A stretch of DNA of 60,630 nt from an uncultured Granulosicoccaceae bacterium (GTDB lineage Bacteria; Pseudomonadota; Gammaproteobacteria; Granulosicoccales; Granulosicoccaceae), in the NCBI GenBank assembly GCA_938041955.1, contig CALISD010000020.1, forward strand, positions 1-60,630. Direction: 5' to 3'. Positions 51,688 through 60,630 of this stretch are shown one piece after another (within the stretch, counting starts at the first letter, position 1; each line of letters opens with the position of its first letter). The notes under the pieces are model-generated. The model had not been told where the DNA came from and made no database searches. It was given only the letters and a program-made list of their open reading frames with translations. A program made the translations under genes and the position numbers.

Positions 51688-54462
51688 ATGAGTGATCAAA
51701 TTAAATTCACGCTTGATGGCAAAGAAGTTACCGCTGAGGCTGGTGAGTCAATCTGGGAAGTGGCGAAGAAACAGGGTACGTTAATACCGCACCTGTGCCA
51801 CAAAGATGCTGAAGGTTATCGTGCTGACGGTAACTGTCGTGCATGTATGGTTGAGATTGAAGGTGAGCGTGTACTGGCGGCATCGTGTATTCGCACCCCC
51901 ACTGAAGGCATGGTAGTTAACTCACAGAACGAGCGTTCTCAAACCGCGCGCAAGGTAGTGATTGAAATGTTGGTGGCTGATCAGCCACAGCAAGCGTCTG
52001 CGCACGATAAATCTTCCCACTTCTGGAAGATGGCAGAGATGCAAAACGTATCAGAGAGCCGCTTCCCGTCGATAGAAATCGAACGCATACCATTACTTGA
52101 TGCATCGCACTTAGCGATGAGTGTGAACCTGGATGCCTGTATTCACTGCAATCTGTGTGTGAGAGCTTGTCGAGAAGTGCAGGTAAATGATGTGATTGGA
52201 ATGTCAGGCCGCGGTCATGATGCAAAGATAACTTTTGATTTTGATGACCCGATGGGTGCGTCAACCTGTGTTGCTTGCGGTGAGTGTGTTCAGGCTTGCC
52301 CGACCGGTGCTTTAATGCCGGCTGCAATATTGGATGATAAAGGCGTTGGCGACAGTGAGGATTTTGACCGTGAAGTGAAAAGTGTCTGCCCTTACTGTGG
52401 AGTCGGTTGTCAGCTGTCTTTCAAAGTGAAAGATGAAAAGATTGCCTGGGTTGATGGAATCAATGGCCCTGCAAATGAAAATCGCCTTTGTGTTAAAGGC
52501 CGTTTCGGCTTTGACTATATTGCACACTCGCACAGATTAACCAAGCCGTTGATCCGCCGTGATGATGCGCCTGCCAAAGGTCTCAATGTTGATCCTGCCA
52601 ATCCGTTAACGCACTTTCGTGAAGCGAGTTGGGAAGAGGCGTTGGAGGCTGCAGGTAGTGGCTTGTCTCGTTTGCGTGAGGATACCGGCAAGCGGGTCGC
52701 AGGCTTTGGTTCTGCCAAGTGCTCCAATGAAGAAGCCTATTTGTTCCAGAAATTTATTCGACAAGGCTTTGAGCATAACAATGTCGATCACTGCACTCGC
52801 TTGTGCCACGCATCATCGGTTGCAGCACTGCTTGAAAACGTAGGTAGCGGTGCGGTGACTGCGACATTCAATGAAATTGAAAATGCAGATGTTGCCATTG
52901 TGATCGGCGCTAACCCGACTGAGAATCATCCGGTTGCAGCGACCTATTTTAAGCAATTTACCAAGCGCGGTGGCAAGCTGATTGTTATGGATCCACGGGG
53001 TCAGGGGCTTAAGCGTCATGCAGAGCATATGCTGCAGTTTAGACCGGGCACTGACGTTGCCATGCTCAACGCGATTATGCATGTGATCGTTGAAGAGGAG
53101 CTGTACGACAAGCAGTACATCGAAGGCTTTACTGAAAACTGGCCAGCCATGAAGGAGCATTTGAAAGGTTTTCCACCGGAAAAAATGGCCGAACTGTGTG
53201 GCATTGATGCAGATACATTGCGTCAAGTGGCAAGAACGTTTGCTGGCGCTCAGGCCGCTATGATTTTCTGGGGCATGGGTATATCGCAACACATTCATGG
53301 TACAGACAACTCTCGTTGCCTGATATCACTGGCGTTGATGTGCGGTCAGGTGGGTCGTCCGGGTTCAGGTCTGCACCCGTTGCGTGGTCAAAACAATGTG
53401 CAAGGTGCGTCAGACGCAGGATTGGTCCCGATGTTCCTGCCTGACTATCAGTCGGTTGAAGATGAAGGTGTGCGAAGTGCATTCCATGATATCTGGGGCA
53501 CAACAGGTATCGATAGCGAACGCGGATTGACCGTCGTTGAAATTATGGATGCCGTGCATGACGGCGACATTCGTGGCATGTATGTACTGGGTGAAAACCC
53601 CGCTATGTCTGATCCGGATGTTGAACACGCCCGTGATGCACTGGCCAAGCTTGAGCACTTAGTAGTACAAGATATTTTCTTAACCGAAACGGCTAACTAC
53701 GCTGACGTCATACTTCCATCATCTGCGTGGCCCGAGAAAACCGGTACTGTCACCAATACCAACAGACAAGTACAGATGGGGCGCCCGGCGCTGCCACCAC
53801 CCGGTGAGGCAAAAGAAGATTGGTGGATTCTGGTGGAACTCGCCAAGCGCATTGGGCTTGATTGGAATTACCAGCATCCAAAGGAGGTGTTTGCAGAGAT
53901 GAAGATGTCAATGAACTCTCTCAGCAATATCACCTGGGAGCGGCTTGAGAAAACGGCAGTGACATATCCCTCTTTATCGGCAGATGATCCGGGGCAGCCG
54001 ATTGTATTTGGAGATGGTTTTCCACGCCCTGATGGTCGTGCACGATTTACCCCTGCGCAAGTGACCGCTCCGGCTGAAGTGCCAGATGCTGACTACCCGA
54101 TGATTCTTACTACCGGGCGGCAGCTTGAGCACTGGCATACGGGTTCGATGACTCGACGTGCGGCAGTACTTGATTGGGCGGAGCCGGAAGCGAATGCGTC
54201 ACTGCATCCAAAAACGCTGCGTAAGATGGGCGTTGAGCCTGGTGAAATGATCATGGTTGAGACGCGCCGTGGTGCGATCAATATTATGGCCCGTGCGGAT
54301 CGTGCCGTGTCAGAAGACATGATCTTCATACCATTTGCCTATGTAGAGGCGGCAGCAAACACTCTGACTAACCCGAGCTTAGATCCGGTGGGCAAGATTC
54401 CGGAATTTAAATTCAGTGCCTGCCGTATAGCTAAGTCGAAAGTGATGGATCAGGCGAGTTAG
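51688..54462 (+). CDS. fdsA: NAD-dependent formate dehydrogenase catalytic subunit (Mo/W, bis-MGD)
   Basis: The 924-residue protein oxidises formate to CO2 at a molybdenum bis-MGD site. Domains in order: a plant-type [2Fe-2S] ferredoxin (C37, C50, C53, C67), two 4Fe-4S motifs (CIHCNLCVRAC at 151-161, CVACGECVQAC at 194-204), a further cluster (CPYCGVGC at 234-241) and the molybdopterin fold. The ligand residue is C373 in HCTRLCHASS, so it is a cysteine, not selenocysteine, enzyme. The C-terminus holds the LTTGRQLEHWHTGSMTRR cofactor loop. It is the FdsA/FDH2-type subunit, translated right after the fused FdsGB gene. No fdhD or small fdsD gene is seen in the operon. Confidence 0.95.
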   Translation: MSDQIKFTLDGKEVTAEAGESIWEVAKKQGTLIPHLCHKDAEGYRADGNCRACMVEIEGERVLAASCIRTPTEGMVVNSQNERSQTARKVVIEMLVADQPQQASAHDKSSHFWKMAEMQNVSESRFPSIEIERIPLLDASHLAMSVNLDACIHCNLCVRACREVQVNDVIGMSGRGHDAKITFDFDDPMGASTCVACGECVQACPTGALMPAAILDDKGVGDSEDFDREVKSVCPYCGVGCQLSFKVKDEKIAWVDGINGPANENRLCVKGRFGFDYIAHSHRLTKPLIRRDDAPAKGLNVDPANPLTHFREASWEEALEAAGSGLSRLREDTGKRVAGFGSAKCSNEEAYLFQKFIRQGFEHNNVDHCTRLCHASSVAALLENVGSGAVTATFNEIENADVAIVIGANPTENHPVAATYFKQFTKRGGKLIVMDPRGQGLKRHAEHMLQFRPGTDVAMLNAIMHVIVEEELYDKQYIEGFTENWPAMKEHLKGFPPEKMAELCGIDADTLRQVARTFAGAQAAMIFWGMGISQHIHGTDNSRCLISLALMCGQVGRPGSGLHPLRGQNNVQGASDAGLVPMFLPDYQSVEDEGVRSAFHDIWGTTGIDSERGLTVVEIMDAVHDGDIRGMYVLGENPAMSDPDVEHARDALAKLEHLVVQDIFLTETANYADVILPSSAWPEKTGTVTNTNRQVQMGRPALPPPGEAKEDWWILVELAKRIGLDWNYQHPKEVFAEMKMSMNSLSNITWERLEKTAVTYPSLSADDPGQPIVFGDGFPRPDGRARFTPAQVTAPAEVPDADYPMILTTGRQLEHWHTGSMTRRAAVLDWAEPEANASLHPKTLRKMGVEPGEMIMVETRRGAINIMARADRAVSEDMIFIPFAYVEAAANTLTNPSLDPVGKIPEFKFSACRIAKSKVMDQAS

Positions 54463-54556
54463 ATCTGAACAAGCAACCCTAACGGCAAAATTGATCGGTG
54501 TTGATGGCGTTCCAGGTAAACTATGACGCCAACATTGATCCACTGGAAATGAAGCG

Positions 54557-55819
54557 ATGAAAGCATTAGAAGGCGTAAAAATACTCGACTTTACACATGT
54601 TCAGTCCGGGCCCACTTGCACGCAGTTACTGGCCTGGTTTGGTGCTGATGTTATTAAAGTTGAACGCCCGGGTGTGGGTGATGCAACACGTAAGCAACTG
54701 GTCGATGTGCCTGGTGCCGATAGCTTGTACTTCACTATGCTTAATCACAACAAGCGTTCGATAGAACTGAACTCTAAAGATGAAACCGGCAAGGAAGTGC
54801 TTACCAGACTTATTGAAGAGTGTGATGTGCTGGTTGAAAACTTTGCTCCCGGCGCGCTTGATCGCATGGGATTTACGTGGGAGCGCATACAAGAAATCAA
54901 TCCGCAAATGATCATGGCGTCAATAAAGGGGTTTGGACCAGGTAAGTACGAAGACTGCAAAGTATATGAGAACGTTGCTCAGTGTGCTGGTGGTTCAGCA
55001 TCTACTACCGGTTTTCTTGATGGGCCGCCATTGGTTACCGGCGCGCAGATTGGTGATTCGGGTACCGGCTTGCACTTATGTTTGGGGATTGTCACTGCAT
55101 TATTCCAGCGAGAGAAAACGGGTAAAGGTCAGAAGGTCAGCTGTGCGATGCAAGACAGCGTATTAAATCTTGCACGCGTAAAGCTGCGTGATCAGCAGCG
55201 ACTTGCTAAAGGCCCACTGACCGAGTATTCACAGTTTGGTGAAGGTATTGAATTCGGTGACTCTACGCCTCGTGCGGGTAATGACTCTGGTGGGGGTCAA
55301 CCGGGCCGTATTCTTAAATGCAAAGGCTGGGAGCAAGATCCAAATGCTTACACCTACTTTATTCTCCAGGCGGCGGTGTGGCAGAAAGTCTGCGATGTGA
55401 TAGGCAAGCCGGAATGGAAAACCCAGGAAGGTTATGCCAAGCCGCCTGAACGGCTGGATAAACTCAATGAGATTTTTTCGACGGTTGAAGAGTGGACCAA
55501 AACAAAATCAAAGTTTGAAGTGCTGGATATCTGCAACCCGCTGGATATCCCTGTCGGCCCGATACTTTCGATGAAAGAGATATCGGAAGATGAGGGATTA
55601 TATGCCACTGGTACCATGGTTAAAGTTGACCACCCTGAGCGTGGTGAGTACCTAAGCGTAGGTTGTCCCATTAAGTTATCTGATAGCGATGTAGAAGTGG
55701 AGCGATCGCCACTGTTAGGTGAGCACACTCAAGAGGTCTTAAGTGAGGTTTTGGGTTATAGCGATGAAGACGTTAAGCGCATCGCTGACTCCGGTGCTGT
55801 AGGTGAAGTAAAAATATAG
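54557..55819 (+). CDS. frc: Formyl-CoA:oxalate CoA-transferase (CaiB/BaiF family)
   Basis: The 420-residue protein is closely similar in sequence pattern to E. coli YfdW/Frc across its length ([20 protein letters not shown], then [10 protein letters not shown]). The catalytic Asp is D167 in GDSGTGLHL. The flexible glycine-rich loop reads SGGGQPG here, Ser replacing the usual first Gly. The enzyme moves CoA between formyl-CoA and oxalate. No oxalyl-CoA decarboxylase is in the window. It follows fdsA by 94 bp on the same strand, which suggests a link between CoA transfer and formate use. Confidence 0.92.
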   Translation: MKALEGVKILDFTHVQSGPTCTQLLAWFGADVIKVERPGVGDATRKQLVDVPGADSLYFTMLNHNKRSIELNSKDETGKEVLTRLIEECDVLVENFAPGALDRMGFTWERIQEINPQMIMASIKGFGPGKYEDCKVYENVAQCAGGSASTTGFLDGPPLVTGAQIGDSGTGLHLCLGIVTALFQREKTGKGQKVSCAMQDSVLNLARVKLRDQQRLAKGPLTEYSQFGEGIEFGDSTPRAGNDSGGGQPGRILKCKGWEQDPNAYTYFILQAAVWQKVCDVIGKPEWKTQEGYAKPPERLDKLNEIFSTVEEWTKTKSKFEVLDICNPLDIPVGPILSMKEISEDEGLYATGTMVKVDHPERGEYLSVGCPIKLSDSDVEVERSPLLGEHTQEVLSEVLGYSDEDVKRIADSGAVGEVKI

Positions 55820-55978
55820 ATCGCACTGACGAGCACTAACACGTCGTCAGTCGGATACGACTATACGAGTACAACGTAAAGGCTGTGTACATTATTCTAT
55901 AAACTAGCGCATAGCTTCCGCGAGCTTATCGATCAACGATAATCTCTCAATATTTAGTTGCATAACACAGGAAAAATC

Positions 55979-57655
55979 ATGGCAGTTAAAACAGACATTG
56001 CAATTGCACGTGAAGCCAGCAAACGTCCTATTCTGGAAATTGGCGAAAAGTTGGGCATTCCTTCTGAATCTCTCGTGCCCTATGGTCATGATAAGGCGAA
56101 GATCTCAGCGGAGTTTATCAAGGCACAGCAAAGCAAAGACGACGGCAAGCTGATTCTTGTCACTGCTATAAACCCGACGCCGGCTGGTGAAGGTAAAACC
56201 ACTACAACTGTGGGTCTTGGTGACGGACTTAACGCGATTGGTAAAAATGCCATGATCTGTATTCGTGAGGCGTCACTTGGTCCGTGCTTTGGTATGAAGG
56301 GCGGTGCTGCAGGTGGTGGTTATGCGCAAGTGGTTCCAATGGAAGAGATGAACCTCCATTTCACTGGCGATTTCCACGCAATAACCTCTGCACATAATTT
56401 ATTGTCTGCGATGATTGATAACCATATCTATTGGGGGAATGAGCTTGAAATAGATTCACGTCGGGTGGTATGGCGTCGGGTGGTTGACATGAATGACCGT
56501 GCGCTGCGACAAATCACCACAAGTCTCGGTGGCGCTACCAACGGTTTTCCACGCGAAGCAGGGTTCGATATTACGGTTGCCTCTGAAGTGATGGCAATTT
56601 TATGTCTGGCTAATGATCTTGATGATCTTGAAAAGCGACTCGGTGACATCATTGTTGCCTACCGTCGGGATAAGTCTCCAATCTACTGCCGTGACATTAA
56701 AGCTGATGGCGCAATGACGGTGTTGCTGAAAGATGCGATGCAACCGAACCTGGTGCAAACACTCGAGAACAACCCGGCGTTCGTACACGGCGGACCATTC
56801 GCAAACATCGCTCACGGTTGTAACTCTGTAATCGCCACTAAGACGGCACTTAAACTGGCTGACTATGTAGTGACAGAAGCCGGCTTTGGTGCAGATTTGG
56901 GTGCTGAAAAATTCCTTGATATCAAATGCCGCAAGGCAGGCATTGCACCGTCAGCGGTGGTATTGGTCGCGACGATTCGCGCGATGAAAATGAACGGTGG
57001 TGTGGCGAAGGAAGATTTAAATGCCGAGAACGTTAAAGCCGTTCAGGAAGGTTGTGCAAACCTGGGTCGCCATATTGAAAACCTCAATCAATACGGTGTG
57101 CCTGTGGTGGTTGCGATTAACCACTTCACCCTTGATACCGATGCTGAAGTGGCCGCAGTACAAGAGTTTGTAAAGACGCAAGGCACTGAAGCAGTTCTGT
57201 GTAAACATTGGGCGAATGGTTCGGACGGCACCAAAGATCTGGCAACGAAAGTGGTCAGCATCATTGATGAAGGCAAAGCGAATTTTAAAACGCTCTATCC
57301 GGATGCCATGCCTCTGCTAGAGAAGATTGAAACGATTGCCAAGAAAATCTACCGCGCTGACGAAGTGATTGCCGATCAGGCGATTGTTGATCAACTCAAA
57401 GCATGGGAAGAGGCGGGCTACGGCGATTTGCCGGTATGTATTGCAAAAACGCAGTACTCATTCACCACGGATCCAACTTTGCGCGGTGCCCCAACGGGTC
57501 ACAACATTCCTATTCGTGAAGTGCGGTTGTCTGCAGGGGCAGGTTTTATTGTTGCGATTTGCGGCTCTATTATGACCTTGCCCGGGTTGCCCAGAGTACC
57601 TGCGGCGGAAGCGATTAAGCTAAATGCAGCGGGTGAGATCGAAGGCTTGTTCTAG
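55979..57655 (+). CDS. fhs: Formate-tetrahydrofolate ligase
   Basis: Fhs makes 10-formyl-THF from formate, ATP and THF. The ATG at 55979, preceded by AGGAA, is chosen over the TTG at 55958. The 558-residue protein has the nucleotide loop [14 protein letters not shown] (about residues 67-80), [14 protein letters not shown], and ends with the [20 protein letters not shown] block. The length is normal for the family. It ends before a strong terminator at 57690-57717. It lies 159 bp downstream of frc; a small hairpin occurs in that gap. Confidence 0.96.
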   Translation: MAVKTDIAIAREASKRPILEIGEKLGIPSESLVPYGHDKAKISAEFIKAQQSKDDGKLILVTAINPTPAGEGKTTTTVGLGDGLNAIGKNAMICIREASLGPCFGMKGGAAGGGYAQVVPMEEMNLHFTGDFHAITSAHNLLSAMIDNHIYWGNELEIDSRRVVWRRVVDMNDRALRQITTSLGGATNGFPREAGFDITVASEVMAILCLANDLDDLEKRLGDIIVAYRRDKSPIYCRDIKADGAMTVLLKDAMQPNLVQTLENNPAFVHGGPFANIAHGCNSVIATKTALKLADYVVTEAGFGADLGAEKFLDIKCRKAGIAPSAVVLVATIRAMKMNGGVAKEDLNAENVKAVQEGCANLGRHIENLNQYGVPVVVAINHFTLDTDAEVAAVQEFVKTQGTEAVLCKHWANGSDGTKDLATKVVSIIDEGKANFKTLYPDAMPLLEKIETIAKKIYRADEVIADQAIVDQLKAWEEAGYGDLPVCIAKTQYSFTTDPTLRGAPTGHNIPIREVRLSAGAGFIVAICGSIMTLPGLPRVPAAEAIKLNAAGEIEGLF

Positions 57656-57689
57656 CCGCTGATCGGCTGACTTAAATGAAGTAAGACAG

Positions 57690-57717
57690 GTATGCGGCGT
57701 TAACGCCGCATACTTTT
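57690..57717. terminator. Rho-independent terminator after fhs
   Basis: GTATGCGGCGTTAACGCCGCATAC is a perfect 24-bp palindrome followed by TTTT at 57714-57717. Its position between the convergent fhs and the ketopantoate-reductase-like gene lets it serve both. Confidence 0.92.
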
Positions 57718-57725
57718 AATAGCTG

Positions 57726-58790
57726 TTAGGCTTTAGCGTTTTTCTCCAGATACCATTCAACGTTGTCGACAATGGTATCAACCATTGGATTTTTAATGCC
57801 TCTTTGATCGGCAAGTAGCTTAACCAGCTTATCTACACGTTCGATCGCCGCTACACCGCGGTCCAGCGCTTTTGCAGCAGATGATGGTTGCGATAGACCC
57901 TTTGCCGCGTTAGCGTACTTTTCAAATGGTACCAGATCACCTGGGTCTGCCCCCAGGTCTACACACAGTTTTGCTGTCCACTCGTAAATGTCTTTGGATT
58001 TTTCAATGTCTGAGTGCACTGCATCGCGAATAGCCACCATGCCATCCTTCTCTACACAGCGATAGTTGCCTGTCATCAACATACTCCACTTTGCCAGTGG
58101 CACATAAAGGGAGTCATGGACTTTTACTTTGACCGGTAATTCCGTTTCACCGCCATCATGAGGGAATCGAGCATTGATAATGTCAGACTCCATCGTACGT
58201 AACATAGCGGTGTATTCATCTGACTCGAAGCGCGCCACCTTAAAGTTGGTGGGCAGGCTGACTTGCAGGATATTTTTTTCAGCATCCGGTGGACGAAAGG
58301 CTTGTGGGTCCGGGCTGGCTAGTGTGACCAGGCCTGGCTCGAACTTATCCCAGACACTTGGGTCAGCGTAGCAACTGGTGACGAGGTTGGCGTCAACCCC
58401 AGGTAGTCTTTTGATATACGGCAGCGGTGGCATGTTCATGATCGCCATACATGGTTTGCGTGCAGCGGCAATCTTGTCCATCAAAGCGCGGACCTCCGGA
58501 TTGCGGTACTGAGGTTCTTGCATGCCCAGTACAACAAGATCATAGTCTTCGACGTCTACATCAGAGGGAGTGGTTGCGGTAATTTTACCGGCCAGTCCGC
58601 TGGATTCTACAACTACTGGTTGATCCAGCCCGCGAACTGGAAATCGCACCACGATGCCTGATGCGTTGATTAATTCTGCAGTCGGTGCAGTGCATACGAG
58701 TGTTGTTGGATGCCCGGCCAGTGCAAGCTTGCAACCGAGAAGTGAGCCGTATGAGGCACCGAGAATTAGGGTATTGAATTTTTTGGCCAT
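57726..58790 (-). CDS. Ketopantoate reductase (PanE/ApbA)-like protein
   Basis: The 354-residue protein has a PanE-like N-terminal dinucleotide fold (ILGASYGSLLGCKLALAGH, residues 9-27). It keeps the two-domain size of the family. The C-terminal half is less conserved, and the usual catalytic Lys region (here LAKWSMLMTGNYRC) is shifted. It may be a paralogue with a different substrate. The gene is convergent with fhs and divergent from the molybdenum-cofactor gene, so its location in the one-carbon block is suggestive but weak evidence. Confidence 0.8.
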   Translation of the reverse strand: MAKKFNTLILGASYGSLLGCKLALAGHPTTLVCTAPTAELINASGIVVRFPVRGLDQPVVVESSGLAGKITATTPSDVDVEDYDLVVLGMQEPQYRNPEVRALMDKIAAARKPCMAIMNMPPLPYIKRLPGVDANLVTSCYADPSVWDKFEPGLVTLASPDPQAFRPPDAEKNILQVSLPTNFKVARFESDEYTAMLRTMESDIINARFPHDGGETELPVKVKVHDSLYVPLAKWSMLMTGNYRCVEKDGMVAIRDAVHSDIEKSKDIYEWTAKLCVDLGADPGDLVPFEKYANAAKGLSQPSSAAKALDRGVAAIERVDKLVKLLADQRGIKNPMVDTIVDNVEWYLEKNAKA

Positions 58791-59092
58791 TGTGAGGTAT
58801 CTGTTTTAAGTGAGAAGCTTGTGGTTCGAGCTAAGCGAATTCCCGGGACAGGTTAGAATCTTTGACGCGGATTTCAATTATCATTGATTGTAGTAGCGGT
58901 AAGTTGTGCCACTGACGACAAACTTTTTATACCAATAGTCTTTACGGTACACAAAAATGCCGTAAATTAACACAGACATGCCAACTCGGTGCACAGAGCA
59001 AACTGTGTGGCTTGTGAAATTGCATTTGTTTAATTTTAAAAATATCGATGTGGCATCTATGTCTTCCCACTTCTGTGACAGGAATATCTTAC
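58791..59092. other. 302-bp divergent region with a small inverted repeat
   Basis: TTTACGG (58941-58947) and CCGTAAA (58960-58966) form a perfect 7-bp inverted repeat with a 12-nt spacer, operator-like. No coding frame or RNA gene is seen. Promoters of both flanking genes must lie here. Confidence 0.45.
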
Positions 59093-60630
59093 GTGTGGTT
59101 TGGTGAACTCAGTACAGAACAAAGTATCGGATGCATTCTTGCGCATAGCATTCGGACTGAAAAGCGAAGAATTTCCAAAGGTACACTGATCGACAAGTTC
59201 GTAGCAGATGAACTGGTGGAACAAGGTATTTTGCAAATCACCGTTGCGCGCCTAGAAGCAGGTGATGTAGAAGAAAATCTTGCTGCCAATCGATTGGCTG
59301 TTGCAGTTTGCGGGGTGGGTGTTCGAGTAGAAAATGCTCATACCGGAAGAGTAAATCTCTATGCTGTATGTGATGGCTTGTTCACCTATCAGCGAGAGTC
59401 AATCGTTGCATCTAACAGTGTGAGTGAGGGAATAACTTTTTCGGTGCTTGCGGAAAACCAATGGGTGCTTGCAGGGCGAATGATCGGTACCGCAAAAATT
59501 ATCCCCTATGCCGTACCTGAAAAAGATCTGAACAATGCAATAGCGCATGCGTCCGAATTGGCTGTTCACAAGCCGTCGAATAAGAAAGTTGTTCTTATTC
59601 AGTCAACATTGTCGTCAGTTAAAGTCACCACGCTGGATAAGACATCAGTTATTACCCGGCAACGTTTGCAGGTTCGTTCATGTGATCTCGCAAAGGAAAT
59701 CAGATGTGATCACAGTACTAGCGCGGTGACTGCAGCACTCACCGAAGCGATTTCCTACTCCCCTGATTTGATACTTATTATTGGTGCTTCTGCGATCAGT
59801 GATCGGCTTGACGTGCTGCCGGCCGCAGTGAAAAATTGCGATGGAGAAGTACAGCGTGTGGGTTTACCGGTAGATCCAGGTAATTTACTGATGTTGGCCA
59901 GTGTGGGCAATGTGCCGTTGCTCGGATTGCCCGGGTGTGCAAGATCCCCTAAGCATAATGGTCTGGACATGCTGCTTGATCGAATTGCCTGTGATGTACT
60001 GATCACCGAGTCGTGGTTGAATAGCTTATGTATCGGCGGGCTGCTGGGAGAATTGCACGATAGGCCGCAACCAAGGGTGACGGCCAAGAAGACTAACAAT
60101 GTAGCGGCCTTGGTATTGGCAGCCGGTTCGTCGCGCCGTGCAGGAGATATTAATAAACTGTTGTATCGTTACCGTGGAAAAGTGATCGTTGGGTCTGTCA
60201 TAGAATCAGTTTTGGCCAGTTCGGCGGCAGCCAGTCTTGTTGTCACCGGACATGAAAAACAGCTGATAGAATCTGCTATCGAGCAATATGATATTGAAGT
60301 TTGTCACTGCGCTAAACATACCGATGGTATGGCTCATTCGTTGGCTGCTGGAATTTCGCAGTTGCAGTCTTATGATGCTGTGTTGGTTTGCTTAGCTGAT
60401 ATGCCCCATGTAAGTAGTGATGTAATTAATCAAATACTTGCTGCTGCGGGTAATAGAGTTGCAGAGAATATTGTTGTACCGGTATATAAAAAGCAAAGAG
60501 GCAATCCGGTGTTGGTTGGGCGAACCTTTTTCGACTCATTACTACAAAACGAAGGCGATCGCGGGGCGCGCTATTTAATTAAGCAGTATCCGGAGCGGGT
60601 TATTGAAGTGGAAGTTGATAGTGAGTCCAT
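59093..60630 (+). CDS. Molybdenum-cofactor nucleotidyltransferase with N-terminal MoeA-like domain (3'-truncated by window)
   Basis: The frame is open from GTG 59093 to the end of the window, about 512 codons so far, with no stop. AGGA at 59080-59083 is correctly spaced from GTG. The N-terminal part starts MWFGELSTEQSIGCILAHSI and continues with SKGTLIDKFVADELVEQG, as in the MoeA/molybdopterin-binding domain. From about residue 341 a MobA/MocA NTP-transferase fold appears (VLAAGSSRRAGDINKLL), then LADMPHV and GNPVLVG. This fusion type adds CMP or GMP to molybdopterin for Mo-hydroxylases or formate dehydrogenases. Its nearness to fdsA suggests cofactor supply, by inference. Confidence 0.88.
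   Translation, partial: MWFGELSTEQSIGCILAHSIRTEKRRISKGTLIDKFVADELVEQGILQITVARLEAGDVEENLAANRLAVAVCGVGVRVENAHTGRVNLYAVCDGLFTYQRESIVASNSVSEGITFSVLAENQWVLAGRMIGTAKIIPYAVPEKDLNNAIAHASELAVHKPSNKKVVLIQSTLSSVKVTTLDKTSVITRQRLQVRSCDLAKEIRCDHSTSAVTAALTEAISYSPDLILIIGASAISDRLDVLPAAVKNCDGEVQRVGLPVDPGNLLMLASVGNVPLLGLPGCARSPKHNGLDMLLDRIACDVLITESWLNSLCIGGLLGELHDRPQPRVTAKKTNNVAALVLAAGSSRRAGDINKLLYRYRGKVIVGSVIESVLASSAAASLVVTGHEKQLIESAIEQYDIEVCHCAKHTDGMAHSLAAGISQLQSYDAVLVCLADMPHVSSDVINQILAAAGNRVAENIVVPVYKKQRGNPVLVGRTFFDSLLQNEGDRGARYLIKQYPERVIEVEVDSES

Noticed and set aside
52780..52830. Selenocysteine site in FdsA
   Set aside because: The active-site codon in HCTRLC is an ordinary Cys codon, so no UGA recoding or SECIS is needed.
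54499..54535. Hairpin between fdsA and frc
   Set aside because: The stem has a two-base bulge and a 15-nt loop with no T-run, so it is too weak to call a terminator.
55826..55852. ACTGACGA/TCGTCAGT hairpin after frc
   Set aside because: Eight paired bases but an 11-nt loop and no T-tract; kept out of the feature list.
1..60630. CRISPR array, tRNA or rRNA genes
   Set aside because: No regularly spaced repeats and no T-arm-like GGTTCGAATC sequences were seen in the intergenic regions on either strand.

Overview
The window reads as a chromosomal segment of a heterotrophic, probably aquatic or marine gammaproteobacterium. The case rests on the housekeeping genes: a PriA gene followed by a SPOR/FtsN-like gene, a 1299-residue HrpA helicase, HemH, ArgC, Tag and an OppABC(DF) uptake operon, all with proteobacterial-type sequences and densely packed. 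By eye the base composition is even and moderate. TTG and GTG starts are frequent. I see no rRNA, tRNA, CRISPR array, prophage or intact insertion sequence. Genus cannot be fixed from this evidence.

Layout. 1-4.4 kb holds an edge protein with an HExxH motif, an unrecognised lipoprotein and a saccharopine-dehydrogenase-like/DUF4166 protein. 4.5-9.9 kb is an oligopeptide ABC importer (oppA, oppB, oppC and a fused oppD-oppF ATPase); a hairpin separates oppA from oppB, and oppC appears to start at ATC. 10.2-10.8 kb is a small RCC1-repeat protein. 10.8-18.5 kb is a minus-strand run: an OmpA-domain coiled-coil protein with internal 67-residue repeats, argC, a DUF4864-type secreted protein and a PilY1-like adhesin. 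18.8-24 kb holds an MFS carrier, an ABC exporter, an SH3-like anchored protein and a probable EndoU-type nuclease with a small partner gene that looks like its immunity protein. 24-34 kb holds an S9 peptidase, tag, DUF2288, an S41 protease, an Alg14/Alg13-type glycosyltransferase, an Ldh2-type dehydrogenase, a WecG/TagA-type glycosyltransferase and hemH.

34-42 kb holds priA (two DnaA-box-like sites lie just before its start), the FtsN-like gene, a 168-bp palindromic MITE-like element and hrpA. 42-47 kb holds a Nudix hydrolase, the acid-sugar pair otnC-otnK and, divergently, a quinone oxidoreductase-like gene and a LysR regulator. 46.7-49.5 kb holds a secreted protein of unknown function and a galactose-oxidase-like copper radical oxidase with a sortable-looking C-terminus.

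50-60.6 kb is a one-carbon block: a fused FdsG-FdsB subunit and FdsA of an NAD-dependent molybdenum formate dehydrogenase, a formyl-CoA transferase (frc), formate-tetrahydrofolate ligase (fhs), a ketopantoate-reductase-like protein and, running off the right edge, a molybdenum-cofactor nucleotidyltransferase. Together these could oxidise formate to CO2, activate it to formyl-THF, and supply the cofactor the dehydrogenase needs.

The points that best repay a second look are the EndoU/partner pair, the copper radical oxidase with Tyr in place of the stacking Trp, the palindromic element, the ATC start of oppC, and the combination of frc with formate genes.
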